This document shows positions 20,395 through 27,586 of a DNA stretch of 64,000 nucleotides, in pieces. The translations under genes and the position numbers were made by a program. Source of the stretch: Bacillus yapensis (GTDB taxonomy: Bacteria; Bacillota; Bacilli; Bacillales; Cytobacillaceae); the NCBI RefSeq assembly GCF_005280205.1, contig NZ_SUND01000002.1:186001-250000 (forward strand). The letters run 5' to 3'. Below the pieces are notes generated by a model that ran no database searches, was not told the DNA's origin, and saw only the letters and a list, made by a program, of their open reading frames with translations. Position 1 is the stretch's first letter; every line of letters starts with the position of its first letter.

Positions 20395-20754
20395 ATGGCG
20401 AGAATATTGATAGTAGACGATGCAAAATTCATGCGATTAACATTATCTAACATATTATTGAAGGCAAACCATGAGATAGTCGGAGAAGCCGAAACGGGAA
20501 TGGATGCAGTTACGCTTTATCGGAAATTAACACCTGATTTAGTGACAATGGATATTACGATGCCTGAAATGAGTGGTCTTGAGGCAATGAAGGAGATTAA
20601 GAAAGAGTTTCCTCAGGCAAAGATCATTATGTGCTCTGCAATGGGACAGCAAAAAATGGTTGTCGAATCTATTGAAGCAGGGGCAAAAGATTTCATCGTT
20701 AAACCATTTGAGGAAGGCCGTGTACTTGAAGCTGTAAATCGAGTATTAAACTAA
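20395..20754 (+). CDS. yneI: CheY-like single-domain response regulator YneI (CcdB)
   Basis: 119 residues, receiver domain only. Acidic pocket in LIVDDAK, phosphorylation Asp in LVTMDITMPEM (Asp54), Thr/Ser at MCSAMGQQ and Lys in FIVKPFEEG. No output domain. The ATG has GGGGGT upstream. The gap to ccdA (192 bases) is AT-rich with no obvious site. In B. subtilis this gene lies in the ccd cluster, although it is not essential for cytochrome c formation. Confidence 0.93.
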   Translation: MARILIVDDAKFMRLTLSNILLKANHEIVGEAETGMDAVTLYRKLTPDLVTMDITMPEMSGLEAMKEIKKEFPQAKIIMCSAMGQQKMVVESIEAGAKDFIVKPFEEGRVLEAVNRVLN

Positions 20755-20758
20755 AGCT

Positions 20759-20796
20759 AAAAGCCATTTAAGTAGATTGCTTAAATGGCTTTTTTA
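20759..20796 (+). terminator. Terminator after yneI
   Basis: AAAAGCCATTTAAG and CTTAAATGGCTTTT form a 14-bp stem with a 7-base loop, followed by a T run. Confidence 0.93.
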
Positions 20797-20890
20797 CGTT
20801 AAAAGTGATTTTATGAAAATCCTTGTCTCAATTCTGTAGCGTTTGGTATATAATGTAGGGGAGAATCTTACTAAAAAGAGGATGACTTCG

Positions 20891-21379
20891 ATGAACTATG
20901 TCGTCATTACATCCATTGGTGCCGTATTCATGGCTATAATTGCAATGGTTGTTCGGATGAAATCAGCAAAAAAACCAGTATCTGCAAAGAAAATAATCCT
21001 TCCACCTATTTTTATGAGCACCGGTGCTCTCATGTTTATTTTTCCCGTGTTCCGTGTGACTCCCATCGAGATTGTTGAAGCGGTAACGGTTGGATTGCTA
21101 TTTTCTACTTTACTTATCAAAACATCGAAATTTGAAATTCGTGATAATGATGTCTATTTACAACCATCAAAGGCGTTTATTTATATTCTAGTGAGCTTAC
21201 TTGTTATCAGGATTATTGCTAAGCTTGTTCTGAGTTCGACTATAGATGTTGGACAGCTCGGTGGAATGTTCTGGATCCTTGCCTTTGGTATGATTGTTCC
21301 TTGGCGTATTGCGATGTTTATTAATTTTAAGAAAATACAGCAGCAGTTGTATGAAAATGTACCAACAAAAACAGTGTAA
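20891..21379 (+). CDS. ccdC: CcdC membrane protein (YneJ)
   Basis: 162 residues with about five membrane helices, matching B. subtilis CcdC in size, position and family. Role in cytochrome c maturation is not defined. The ATG at 20891 is 9 bases after AGAGG. An in-frame ATG at 20843 lies inside the probable promoter (TATAAT at 20849-20854) and is rejected. This promoter means ccdC can be transcribed apart from yneI. Confidence 0.85.
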   Translation: MNYVVITSIGAVFMAIIAMVVRMKSAKKPVSAKKIILPPIFMSTGALMFIFPVFRVTPIEIVEAVTVGLLFSTLLIKTSKFEIRDNDVYLQPSKAFIYILVSLLVIRIIAKLVLSSTIDVGQLGGMFWILAFGMIVPWRIAMFINFKKIQQQLYENVPTKTV

Positions 21380-21384
21380 AGAAA

Positions 21385-21590
21385 AGGCTCTTTTCGCAAA
21401 GCTTGTTGCTTTTAGAAGAAATTAAATAAATAGTAATATTTTCTCTTAAAATCAGTAACAGTTGGCGAAAAGTGCCGAGCAAAAATAATTTGTAGCACTA
21501 AACCACCTGAAGGTGGCAGCGCCTCATAGGCGGTGTAAATGTCGGATTTAGGACATTTACGAAAAAAACAACAAACAGTAGGAAAATAGT
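21385..21590. repeat. Structured intergenic element with several hairpins
   Basis: The gap between ccdC and yneK begins with GGCTCTTTTCGCAAAGC, a form I associate with dispersed Bacillus intergenic elements. It then holds three adjacent hairpins: CCACC/GGTGG, CGCC/GGCG, and GTAAATGTC/GACATTTAC (21535-21559). No coding frame with a ribosome site is present. Dispersed-repeat status is inference and needs a genome search. Confidence 0.4.
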
Positions 21591-21596
21591 GAATGA

Positions 21597-21632
21597 AAAA
21601 AGCCTGAATCATTTTGATTCGGGCTTTTTAAA
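21597..21632. terminator. Bidirectional terminator upstream of the yneK stop
   Basis: AAAAAGCCTGAATC pairs with GATTCGGGCTTTTT; A run before and T run after, so it can serve both strands. Confidence 0.85.
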
Positions 21633-22053
21633 ATAGATGCTGGTAAGGTACTACATCTATTTGTTTCTCATTCAATTTTTTTAATAAAAATTTATGGTCT
21701 CGTTTCGGGGTTGCAAGTATGTAGCCGCGAATGACGATATCTTGAGTTATTTTGTCGAGCTTTTCTTTTACGGCAAGCTCACCAATTTTACCAGCAATCT
21801 TTTGCCTTGCTACATCTCGGAATAGCTCTGGTACAGGACTAACTAAGTCTTCAAGTAAATCCTTTTCCTGTTGGCCCCAAAGATGTCTCGTCTTGTTCAC
21901 ATAATGTTCTTCCCAATCCATATCCGATTTGCCATCTTCCTTAGGCATCCTCTTTAAGAACTTTCTGAACATGAAAAATCCACCAATCGCCATCGAACCA
22001 GCAAATATGACGATCCAAACTAAGATAAACCACAAAAACCAACCTTCAAGCAT
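21628..22053 (-). CDS. yneK: DUF2621 membrane protein YneK
   Basis: 141 residues: an N-terminal membrane helix (about 3-27), then a charged cytoplasmic domain of the DUF2621 family, containing DMDWEEHYVNKTRHLWG near residue 45. The ATG at 22053 has GTAGGTGAT in front of it. An upstream ATG at 22083 is only 4 bases from the -10 box and so cannot be the start. B. subtilis yneK has the same place after ccdC. Function unknown. Confidence 0.88.
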   Translation of the reverse strand: MLEGWFLWFILVWIVIFAGSMAIGGFFMFRKFLKRMPKEDGKSDMDWEEHYVNKTRHLWGQQEKDLLEDLVSPVPELFRDVARQKIAGKIGELAVKEKLDKITQDIVIRGYILATPKRDHKFLLKKLNEKQIDVVPYQHLF

Positions 22054-22087
22054 CCGATCACCTACAAAACTGATATTTTCCATTTCT

Positions 22088-22117
22088 ATTATAGACGTTT
22101 GAGTTGCGTTTAGACAA
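22088..22117 (-). promoter_or_regulatory. yneK promoter
   Basis: On the minus strand TTGTCT (22112-22117) and TATAAT (22088-22093) are 18 bases apart. The start of transcription would fall near 22081, which supports the downstream yneK start. Confidence 0.7.
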
Positions 22118-22217
22118 GGGATTGATGATTTATGATATGCTATAGTAGGATTCGGTAAAAAATATTACGAAAATGTGAATAGGAAAAAGGGAAATCTTTT
22201 AAATCTCTCATATTTTG

Positions 22218-22246
22218 TTGTAAGAACAATAGTTTCTCGATATAAT
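22218..22246 (+). promoter_or_regulatory. Promoter of the tRNA-Sec gene
   Basis: TTGTAA (22218-22223) and TATAAT (22241-22246) with 17-base spacing, 16 bases before the mature tRNA end. A good sigma-A promoter dedicated to this single gene. Confidence 0.85.
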
Positions 22247-22262
22247 GATAATTGTTCATTTC

Positions 22263-22359
22263 GGGGCTGAATGGGGTACTGGTGTCCTCCGTGGTCTTCA
22301 AAACCATCTGTGTCCTGCGTGCCAGGATAGCTGGGTTCGATTCCCAGGCGGTCCCGCCA
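22263..22359 (+). tRNA. selC: Selenocysteine tRNA, anticodon UCA
   Basis: 97 bases including an encoded CCA. Parts in order: acceptor 5' strand 22263-22270 pairing with 22348-22355 (seven of eight, two G-T); an extended D stem (GGGTAC/GTCCTC) closed by a short TGGT loop; anticodon stem GTGGT/ACCAT with the loop CTTCAAA, anticodon TCA at 22298-22300; a long variable arm with a 7-bp stem (22311-22317 with 22323-22329); T stem CTGGG/CCCAG with loop TTCGATT; discriminator G. The long acceptor/T axis, six-pair D stem with tiny loop, large variable arm and UCA anticodon together identify tRNA-Sec. It would be charged with Ser, converted by SelA with selenophosphate from SelD, and delivered by SelB (44804). 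Confidence 0.95.
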
Positions 22360-22410
22360 ATATAATTGCTCTGAATGGATATTCTTTTATATAAACTATA
22401 AGAACTTAAA

Positions 22411-22456
22411 CCTCCTTGCGATTTTGGGATTCCAAAATGGCGAGGAGGATTTTTTA
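22411..22456 (+). terminator. Terminator of the tRNA-Sec gene
   Basis: A 17-bp stem (CCTCCTTGCGATTTTGG with CCAAAATGGCGAGGAGG, two non-Watson-Crick positions) and a 4-base loop, followed by six T residues. It closes an independent transcription unit. Confidence 0.93.
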
Positions 22457-22555
22457 GTTAGGGCGCGTAGTTCTGAACTACAATCTACCTAATTCTAAAT
22501 ATTACTGGCACTAATAAACATTAACATGGGTGTTTCTACACATCTTTTGTAATAT

Positions 22556-22572
22556 TGTTATCAAATTGTTAT
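22556..22572 (+). promoter_or_regulatory. WalR binding site
   Basis: TGTTATCAAATTGTTAT matches TGTWAH-N5-TGTWAH perfectly. It lies about 100 bases before a LysM/3D wall protein gene. WalRK controls yocH and other wall-remodelling genes in Bacillus, so the following gene is probably WalR-regulated. Confidence 0.8.
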
Positions 22573-22669
22573 TCTCGTAAAGGATTTTATATCTCCCTGT
22601 TCTTTTTTTGTAAGACAAGTTTGTTAAGATAGTCCACATGAAAGTAAGCCATGGGAGGCAAATGAGAAT

Positions 22670-23443
22670 ATGAAACGAAAATTAGCAACGTTTGTGGCAA
22701 CTACAGCGATTTTTACATCAGTTGCAACCACTGCACAGGCACAAGAAGTTACCGTACATAAGGGAGATACTCTTTGGGGCTTTTCACAGGAATACGGGGT
22801 ATCCGTTGATTCTATTAAGAAATTGAACAGTCTTTCTAGCGATTTAATTCATCCTAATGATGTTCTTGTCGTTACTCCAGAGAAAAAGGTTGTTGTTAAA
22901 AAGGGAGATACCCTTTGGGAGATTGCTAGAGACAACGGAGTAACTGTCGACCAATTAATGGAATGGAATAAGCTCACATCTGATTTAATCCATCCTGGTC
23001 TAAATTTGACTATCGAATTAGGTAAAACAAATACAGCACAACCTACCAGCACTGGAACAAAAACACCAGCACCAGTAAAAGAAACAACAGGACAAACTGA
23101 GACTCAAACCAATACTCAAGCGAGCTCAGCTCCTGTCGAAGAAAAAATTTCAGGGAGAGTCATCACAGTAGACGCCACTGCCTATACGGCAAGTTGTGAA
23201 GGCTGTTCAGGAATTACGAGCACAGGTATCAATTTAAAGGAAAATCCGGATGCTAAAGTCATCTCGGTTGATCCAACTGTGATTCCATTAGGCTCCAAAG
23301 TTTATGTTGAAGGATATGGCTATGCAACAGCTGCTGATACTGGCGGTGCGATTAAAGGGAACAAAATCGATGTGTTTGTTCCAAATCACGCAGATGCTGT
23401 TCAATTTGGACGCAAACAAGTGAAAGTAACGATTATTGACTAA
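22670..23443 (+). CDS. Secreted LysM and 3D-domain cell-wall protein (YocH-like)
   Basis: 257 residues: signal peptide ending TTAQA-Q (about residue 25), two LysM domains (about 26-70 and 72-115; both contain KGDTLW), a Thr/Gln-rich linker (about 118-155), and a C-terminal 3D domain (about 160-257). The conserved aspartates are visible in TVDATAYT, SVDPTVIPLG and ATAADTGGAIKGNKID. The 3D fold is shared with lytic transglycosylase-like MltA/RpfB enzymes; YocH-type proteins are wall-lytic. A perfect WalR site upstream agrees with yocH. LysM would hold it on peptidoglycan outside the membrane. Confidence 0.9.
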   Translation: MKRKLATFVATTAIFTSVATTAQAQEVTVHKGDTLWGFSQEYGVSVDSIKKLNSLSSDLIHPNDVLVVTPEKKVVVKKGDTLWEIARDNGVTVDQLMEWNKLTSDLIHPGLNLTIELGKTNTAQPTSTGTKTPAPVKETTGQTETQTNTQASSAPVEEKISGRVITVDATAYTASCEGCSGITSTGINLKENPDAKVISVDPTVIPLGSKVYVEGYGYATAADTGGAIKGNKIDVFVPNHADAVQFGRKQVKVTIID

Positions 23444-23450
23444 TATATAG

Positions 23451-23488
23451 AAAAGGGCACACTTCAAAATAAAAGTGTGTCCTTTTCA
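23451..23488 (+). terminator. Terminator of the YocH-like gene
   Basis: AAAAGGGCACACTT pairs with AAGTGTGTCCTTTT around a short AT loop. Confidence 0.85.
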
Positions 23489-23542
23489 TTGTTTAGGAAA
23501 TCACAGATTTCGCTGTTGTGGATAAGTTTGTTACAAAGTGTA

Positions 23543-23668
23543 TCTAGGTTTAGCTCCAGCGCCTAGCTCCTCGAGGTCGCTTCAGACCAGATGTTGAAGT
23601 TGAAGAACAAACTTCATCATCTGGTCCTCCAGCGCTTGTCGGGGCTGAGCAAGGCGCTTGCGCTTTTG
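23543..23668. repeat. Dispersed Bacillaceae-type palindromic element
   Basis: Starts TAGCTCCAGCGCCTAGC and ends CAAGGCGCTTGCGCTTTT, with the inner half AGGTCGCTTCAGACC and a central hairpin (ACCAGATGTTGAAGTT against AACTTCATCATCTGGT). I recognise the TCCAGCGCCTAGC...GGCGCTTGCGCTTTT frame from intergenic repeats of many Bacillaceae. GC content is well above the surroundings. No coding capacity. Confidence 0.65.
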
Positions 23669-23699
23669 TTCTGATCCTAAAGACTTTAAATAATAAAGC

Positions 23700-23951
23700 C
23701 TACCAAAACCCAAACGGCACATTCCCATTCCAACTCTTCAACACAGTTTTAAATACTTGAAAATGATACAGAAAATGATCAGCGAGCAATGAACTTTCAT
23801 CACGAAAATCATAGGCAATTAAGAAGTTTTCCAGCATGTCCTCATCGCAATTTTCTCCAAATCCTTTAATCCATAGTTTAAAGGATAATTCTTCTCCTAG
23901 TTTCCCAAGGCCACATCTATCAAAAGCTGCTTGAATTTGTTCCTTATTCAT
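23700..23951 (-). CDS. Small hypothetical protein
   Basis: 83 residues, acidic and soluble, ending with a Trp/Phe-rich tail (WNGNVPFGFW). AAAGGATGA lies a few bases before the ATG on the minus strand, which favours a real gene. No family recognised. It stands alone between a dispersed repeat and the PHA genes. Confidence 0.5.
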   Translation of the reverse strand: MNKEQIQAAFDRCGLGKLGEELSFKLWIKGFGENCDEDMLENFLIAYDFRDESSLLADHFLYHFQVFKTVLKSWNGNVPFGFW

Positions 23952-24208
23952 CTACTCATCCTTTAAATTAATAGTATTTACAAGATTCCATTATATTCAA
24001 GCGTAGCTTGTTCGATAAGGCTTTATCCATAAACGGGCAGGGGCAAATCTACTATTTTTGACACTTTTTTGTGTAGCTTGTCTATTATATAGTGAAGTTT
24101 ATTTTTAAAAATTATTCATTCTGGGTACATGTGATTGTTTGGGAGGGATTTTAAGGAGGAAACACCATTACTTAATAAATGGATGACGGCTGAAAGGAGA
24201 ATAGACAA

Positions 24209-25072
24209 ATGGAAAAAGAGCTGCGAGAGCTTGTCGATGCATTTAAAAAACTCGGATTTCCGTCTGAGTTAAATGACTATATCGAGAAACTGGTAGAGTC
24301 CAGAGCAACGAGCGAACCAACAGATTTACTGGGTAAACTCAGACAGTTTGACCTCTCCAAGGAGTTAACAGAATTTGTAGGAAACATGGTCAAACAACGT
24401 GTGCAAAAAGAGATGAAAGAGATGTTAGATAACGTTTTGAAACTTGATCCTCCAGAAGAATTAAGAGTGCTGTTGAATCGAGTAATGGAGGTGCTTTCTA
24501 CATTCAATTGGCAAAGTTTTTATGAGAGATTACGAAATTTTGGCTTTTTAACTGAATTGAAGTTAAATGAACAAATCCAAAATAGCTTGAATCGAAAAGA
24601 AGTTATTGAGTTTCTCAACCAATTTTCTTTTGTATATGCAGAAATGCTGGAAAACTTGAATAAACTTGTTGAAATGATTTCTGGACCATTAAACCTTCCA
24701 ACGAAAAACGATGTAGCGAATATTGCGAAGCTTGCGATTCAACATGAAGAGAAGCTTAATGCAATTGAAGAACAGCTAAATAGCCTTGATCAATTTATAA
24801 GAGAAAGGCTTTCTGCAGAAGTTGGGCCAGTTACCTTAAAACCAGCAACTTCCACTGATGTTCAATCAGTTACACTTAAACCCACTCTATCTAAAGAAGC
24901 GCAAACAGATACAGTAAACTTGGCTCCAGCACCATCAGACCTTGATGCAAACGCACGTAGAAGAAAGAGGAAATTACTTCTATTCCAAAGTATATTACAG
25001 CCATCAAATGACTTATTGGATCGGAACAATCCATTGAGTCTAATTGACTTATTAGGTCCTAAGGAGCGATGA
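24209..25072 (+). CDS. PHA synthase accessory subunit, PhaR/PhaE-like, extended
   Basis: 287 residues, highly charged and helical. The part around residues 168-195 (NLPTKNDVANIAKLAIQHEE, then LNAIEEQL) is the segment shared by PhaE and PhaR, the partners of class III and IV polyhydroxyalkanoate synthases. It is much longer than Bacillus PhaR (about 170-200): repeated short helical motifs in the first 110 residues (PSELND, DLSKELTEF, DPPEELR) and a Thr/Lys/Ala linker with a basic RRRKRK cluster near residue 250. It ends 4 bases before the synthase gene. Expected to bind the catalytic subunit on polymer granules; the extensions are of unknown role. Confidence 0.7.
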   Translation: MEKELRELVDAFKKLGFPSELNDYIEKLVESRATSEPTDLLGKLRQFDLSKELTEFVGNMVKQRVQKEMKEMLDNVLKLDPPEELRVLLNRVMEVLSTFNWQSFYERLRNFGFLTELKLNEQIQNSLNRKEVIEFLNQFSFVYAEMLENLNKLVEMISGPLNLPTKNDVANIAKLAIQHEEKLNAIEEQLNSLDQFIRERLSAEVGPVTLKPATSTDVQSVTLKPTLSKEAQTDTVNLAPAPSDLDANARRRKRKLLLFQSILQPSNDLLDRNNPLSLIDLLGPKER

Positions 25073-25076
25073 ATGA

Positions 25077-26108
25077 ATGGGACTGGTAGAAGAAAAACAA
25101 AGATGGGAAAGATTCTTAAACGTTTGGCGAGAAGAACCACCTAAGGGTGCAGAGACACCACGCGAGGCGATATGGAAACTTAATAAGGCTACCCTCTGGT
25201 ACTATCCTGCTGTAAATAAAAGGTATGCCACTCCAATTTATCTCATTTATAGTTTGATCAATCAGGCTACTATACTCGACTTGTCTACTGGAAGCAGCGT
25301 TATTGAAGCTTTCGTTGACGAAGGATTTGATGTGTATCTAATTGATTTCGGGGTACCAGGTTATGAGGATAAAGATTTAACGATGGAAGACTATATTGTT
25401 AAATATATTCAAAATGGAGCGAGAAGAGTGTTGAGACATTCCGGGGTGGATGAACTATCCGTTATGGGTTTTTGTCTAGGGGGAACATTGGCAGCTATCT
25501 ATGCGAGCGTGGCAAAAGAGCCAATTAAAAATCTGATTCTAGATGTTGCGCCAATTGATTTTTTTGTTTGGCCAACTTTCAGCCAGTGGATTCAAGCTCT
25601 AAGAGTGGAAGAGTTAAGCTTTGAACGTCTAATCAATCAAGTGGGATTGATTCCAAGTCGACATATGGAGGCTGGCGTACGGCTAATAACTTCACCTATG
25701 TATGTAAGTCCATACCTCTCCTTATTGAATAAGGCGAATAATGAACAATATGTGGAAAAATGGCGAGCATTTCGTCGATGGACAAAAGAACATATTCCGA
25801 TGCCTGGTGGGGTATTAAATCAGTTATTAAATGATTTCTTAAGAGGAAACAAAATAGTGGAAGGAGCTTTAACTGTAGATGGTAAAAGGGCAGACTTATC
25901 AAACATTAAAGCAAATCTACTCGTCATTGCTTCGACCTATGACAGACTTGTTCCAAAAGTTACGACGATGAAGATAATGGACCTTGTTTCGAGTGAGGAT
26001 AAAACCTATCATGAGCTCCAAGGGGGGCACGCTACCTTAACAAACAATGGTAAACTACCTGATTATCTTCAAGACTGGCTACCAGAACGGTCAACTCCAT
26101 TACATTAA
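25077..26108 (+). CDS. phaC: Polyhydroxyalkanoate synthase catalytic subunit PhaC (class III/IV-like)
   Basis: 343 residues, alpha/beta-hydrolase fold. The lipase-like box GFCLGG (Cys near residue 134) has the Cys nucleophile of PHA synthases, with the catalytic Asp in STYDRLVPK and the His in QGGHATL. Conserved YYPAVNKRYATPIYLIY-type N-terminus and YLIDFGVPGYEDKDLTMEDY match class III/IV PhaC. It would polymerise (R)-3-hydroxyacyl-CoA into storage granules. AAGGAG lies 10 bases before the ATG. No phaB, phaP or phaQ nearby, unlike the B. megaterium cluster. It diverges noticeably from canonical Bacillus PhaC, so it may be a second synthase. Confidence 0.82.
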   Translation: MGLVEEKQRWERFLNVWREEPPKGAETPREAIWKLNKATLWYYPAVNKRYATPIYLIYSLINQATILDLSTGSSVIEAFVDEGFDVYLIDFGVPGYEDKDLTMEDYIVKYIQNGARRVLRHSGVDELSVMGFCLGGTLAAIYASVAKEPIKNLILDVAPIDFFVWPTFSQWIQALRVEELSFERLINQVGLIPSRHMEAGVRLITSPMYVSPYLSLLNKANNEQYVEKWRAFRRWTKEHIPMPGGVLNQLLNDFLRGNKIVEGALTVDGKRADLSNIKANLLVIASTYDRLVPKVTTMKIMDLVSSEDKTYHELQGGHATLTNNGKLPDYLQDWLPERSTPLH

Positions 26109-26114
26109 ATAGTG

Positions 26115-26264
26115 TTGACTTTTAGTTGAAAACCTTATATATTTTAGGAAATTATTGAAAACCGAGTAAGTAAGTCGGTTTAATAAAATTTGCCTTTTGG
26201 TCAACCAATGGCTCCTTAAATGATTACGTTGTGAAACGTAATGGTTTAGGAGCCATTTTTATTT
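26115..26264 (+). promoter_or_regulatory. Promoter plus structured leader ending in a terminator
   Basis: TTGACT (26115-26120) and TATATT (26138-26143), 17 apart, would start RNA near 26150. The RNA holds a hairpin AAACCGA/TCGGTTT, then GCCTTTTGGT/ACCAATGGC, then a long hairpin (ATGGCTCCTTAAATGATTAC with its complement, 26208-26256) followed by five T residues. The second and third hairpins share ATGGC (26208-26212), so they exclude one another. It may end the phaC transcript, be a small RNA, or act as an attenuator for the gene at 26295, which has no promoter of its own between. Confidence 0.5.
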
Positions 26265-26294
26265 AGTTTTAAAAAATGGAAAGGAGAGCTGGTA

Positions 26295-26504
26295 ATGGGA
26301 AAACTTCTTCGTCAAGCCGTTGAAAAGAGACGTAAAGAATTAATCTGCAAGCTGTATCCTCATTTTGTCATTCGTAGTGAGGATAAGGAGTTGTTTGAAT
26401 TATCTTTAACAGAATTAGAAAATGAATATAAGAAATTAAAATCGGAACTACATCCACATAGTCAATTAGAATCTATACACTGGAGACATAAATCTTATTT
26501 TTGA
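26295..26504 (+). CDS. FbpA-like small basic protein
   Basis: 69 residues. LLRQAVEKRRKELICKL and the following ELFELSLTELENEYK match the Fur-regulated basic protein FbpA family of Bacillus, where FbpA helps small-RNA-mediated iron sparing. Net basic N-terminus. AAAGGAGAG precedes the ATG. I see no Fur box (TGATAATNATTATCA) upstream, and no fbpB partner, so iron control is not shown here. It follows a leader with a terminator hairpin. Confidence 0.6.
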   Translation: MGKLLRQAVEKRRKELICKLYPHFVIRSEDKELFELSLTELENEYKKLKSELHPHSQLESIHWRHKSYF

Positions 26505-26636
26505 TGAAAAGGGGATCATTTGTCATTTTGTTGAAATTGATGAAACAATCTAAAAAATCAAATCTTTTGATTAGCAAATCTGAAAATAAAGGTTTATATT
26601 TAAAATTGACAATGACCGAAGGGAGCTGTTTACACT

Positions 26637-27572
26637 ATGCCAAAAACGCGTATTGGAAAAACGGATTTATCTGTCAATCCAATTGGATTAGGGGCGAATG
26701 CCATTGGAGGACACAATATCTATGAAAATATTGATGAGGCAGTTTCTAAAAAGATTATACATACTGCTGTCGAACATGGGATGAACTTTATTGATACAGC
26801 TTATTTCTATGGACTTGGCCGCTCCGAAGAGTTAATTGGTGAAGTGATGAAGGAGCATGGGAATCGCGAGGATTTTATCATTGCTTCAAAAGCATCCTAT
26901 AAGTTTGTAGATGGAAAGGTTGTTCACAATAACGATCCTCAATTTCTAACACAAAGCGTCGAAGAAGCTTTGAAGAGAATGCAAACCGATTATATTGATT
27001 TGTTTTACGTTCATTTTCCTGATGAGGCTACTCCGAAATATGAAGCAGTTGGAGCTTTGCAGAGATTAAAGGAACAAGGGAAAATCAGAGCGATTGGTGT
27101 CTCTAATTTTTCATTAGAGCAATTAAAAGAAGCGAATCAAGACGGATATGTGGAAGTGCTACAATCTCATTACAATTTGTTCAATCGAACAGCCGAACAA
27201 GAAATTTTCCCATATGTTTCTGAAAATAAGATTTCGTATGTTCCATACTTCCCATTAGCAAAAGGGCTTTTAACTGGAAAATACACACGCGAAACTCAGT
27301 TAACAGAAAGTCAAAAGAAACATCCGTTATTTAAAGAAGAGGTTTATTTTAGCAATTTAGAAAAAATTGACCATTTACATGAAATTGCCCGTGAGAAGAA
27401 TTCAGAGGTAGGACATATTGTTCTTGCTTGGTACTTAACGAGAGAGCCGATTGATGCGGTGATTCCAGGTGCAAAAACACCAGAGCAAATCATCAACAAT
27501 AATAAAGCTGGAGAAGTTAAATTAACAGATTCTGAGATTGCTAGAATTGATCAGATATTTTCAACTAATTAA
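26637..27572 (+). CDS. Aldo/keto reductase
   Basis: 311 residues, TIM-barrel NAD(P)H-dependent oxidoreductase. The catalytic tetrad is visible as Asp and Tyr in FIDTAYFYG, Lys in ASKASYK and His in YVHFPD. Cofactor motif GAKTPEQIINN lies near the C-terminus. The start follows GGGAG by about 10 bases. It is the first of three redox genes in tandem; substrate unknown. It resembles the B. subtilis IolS/YhdN group. Confidence 0.88.
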   Translation: MPKTRIGKTDLSVNPIGLGANAIGGHNIYENIDEAVSKKIIHTAVEHGMNFIDTAYFYGLGRSEELIGEVMKEHGNREDFIIASKASYKFVDGKVVHNNDPQFLTQSVEEALKRMQTDYIDLFYVHFPDEATPKYEAVGALQRLKEQGKIRAIGVSNFSLEQLKEANQDGYVEVLQSHYNLFNRTAEQEIFPYVSENKISYVPYFPLAKGLLTGKYTRETQLTESQKKHPLFKEEVYFSNLEKIDHLHEIAREKNSEVGHIVLAWYLTREPIDAVIPGAKTPEQIINNNKAGEVKLTDSEIARIDQIFSTN

Positions 27573-27586
27573 GGAGATGATTATTG

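Noticed and set aside
26501-26725. 74-codon frame between the FbpA-like gene and the first aldo/keto reductase
   Set aside because: It overlaps the start of the reductase by about 90 bases and its sequence looks like translated non-coding DNA; not FbpB.
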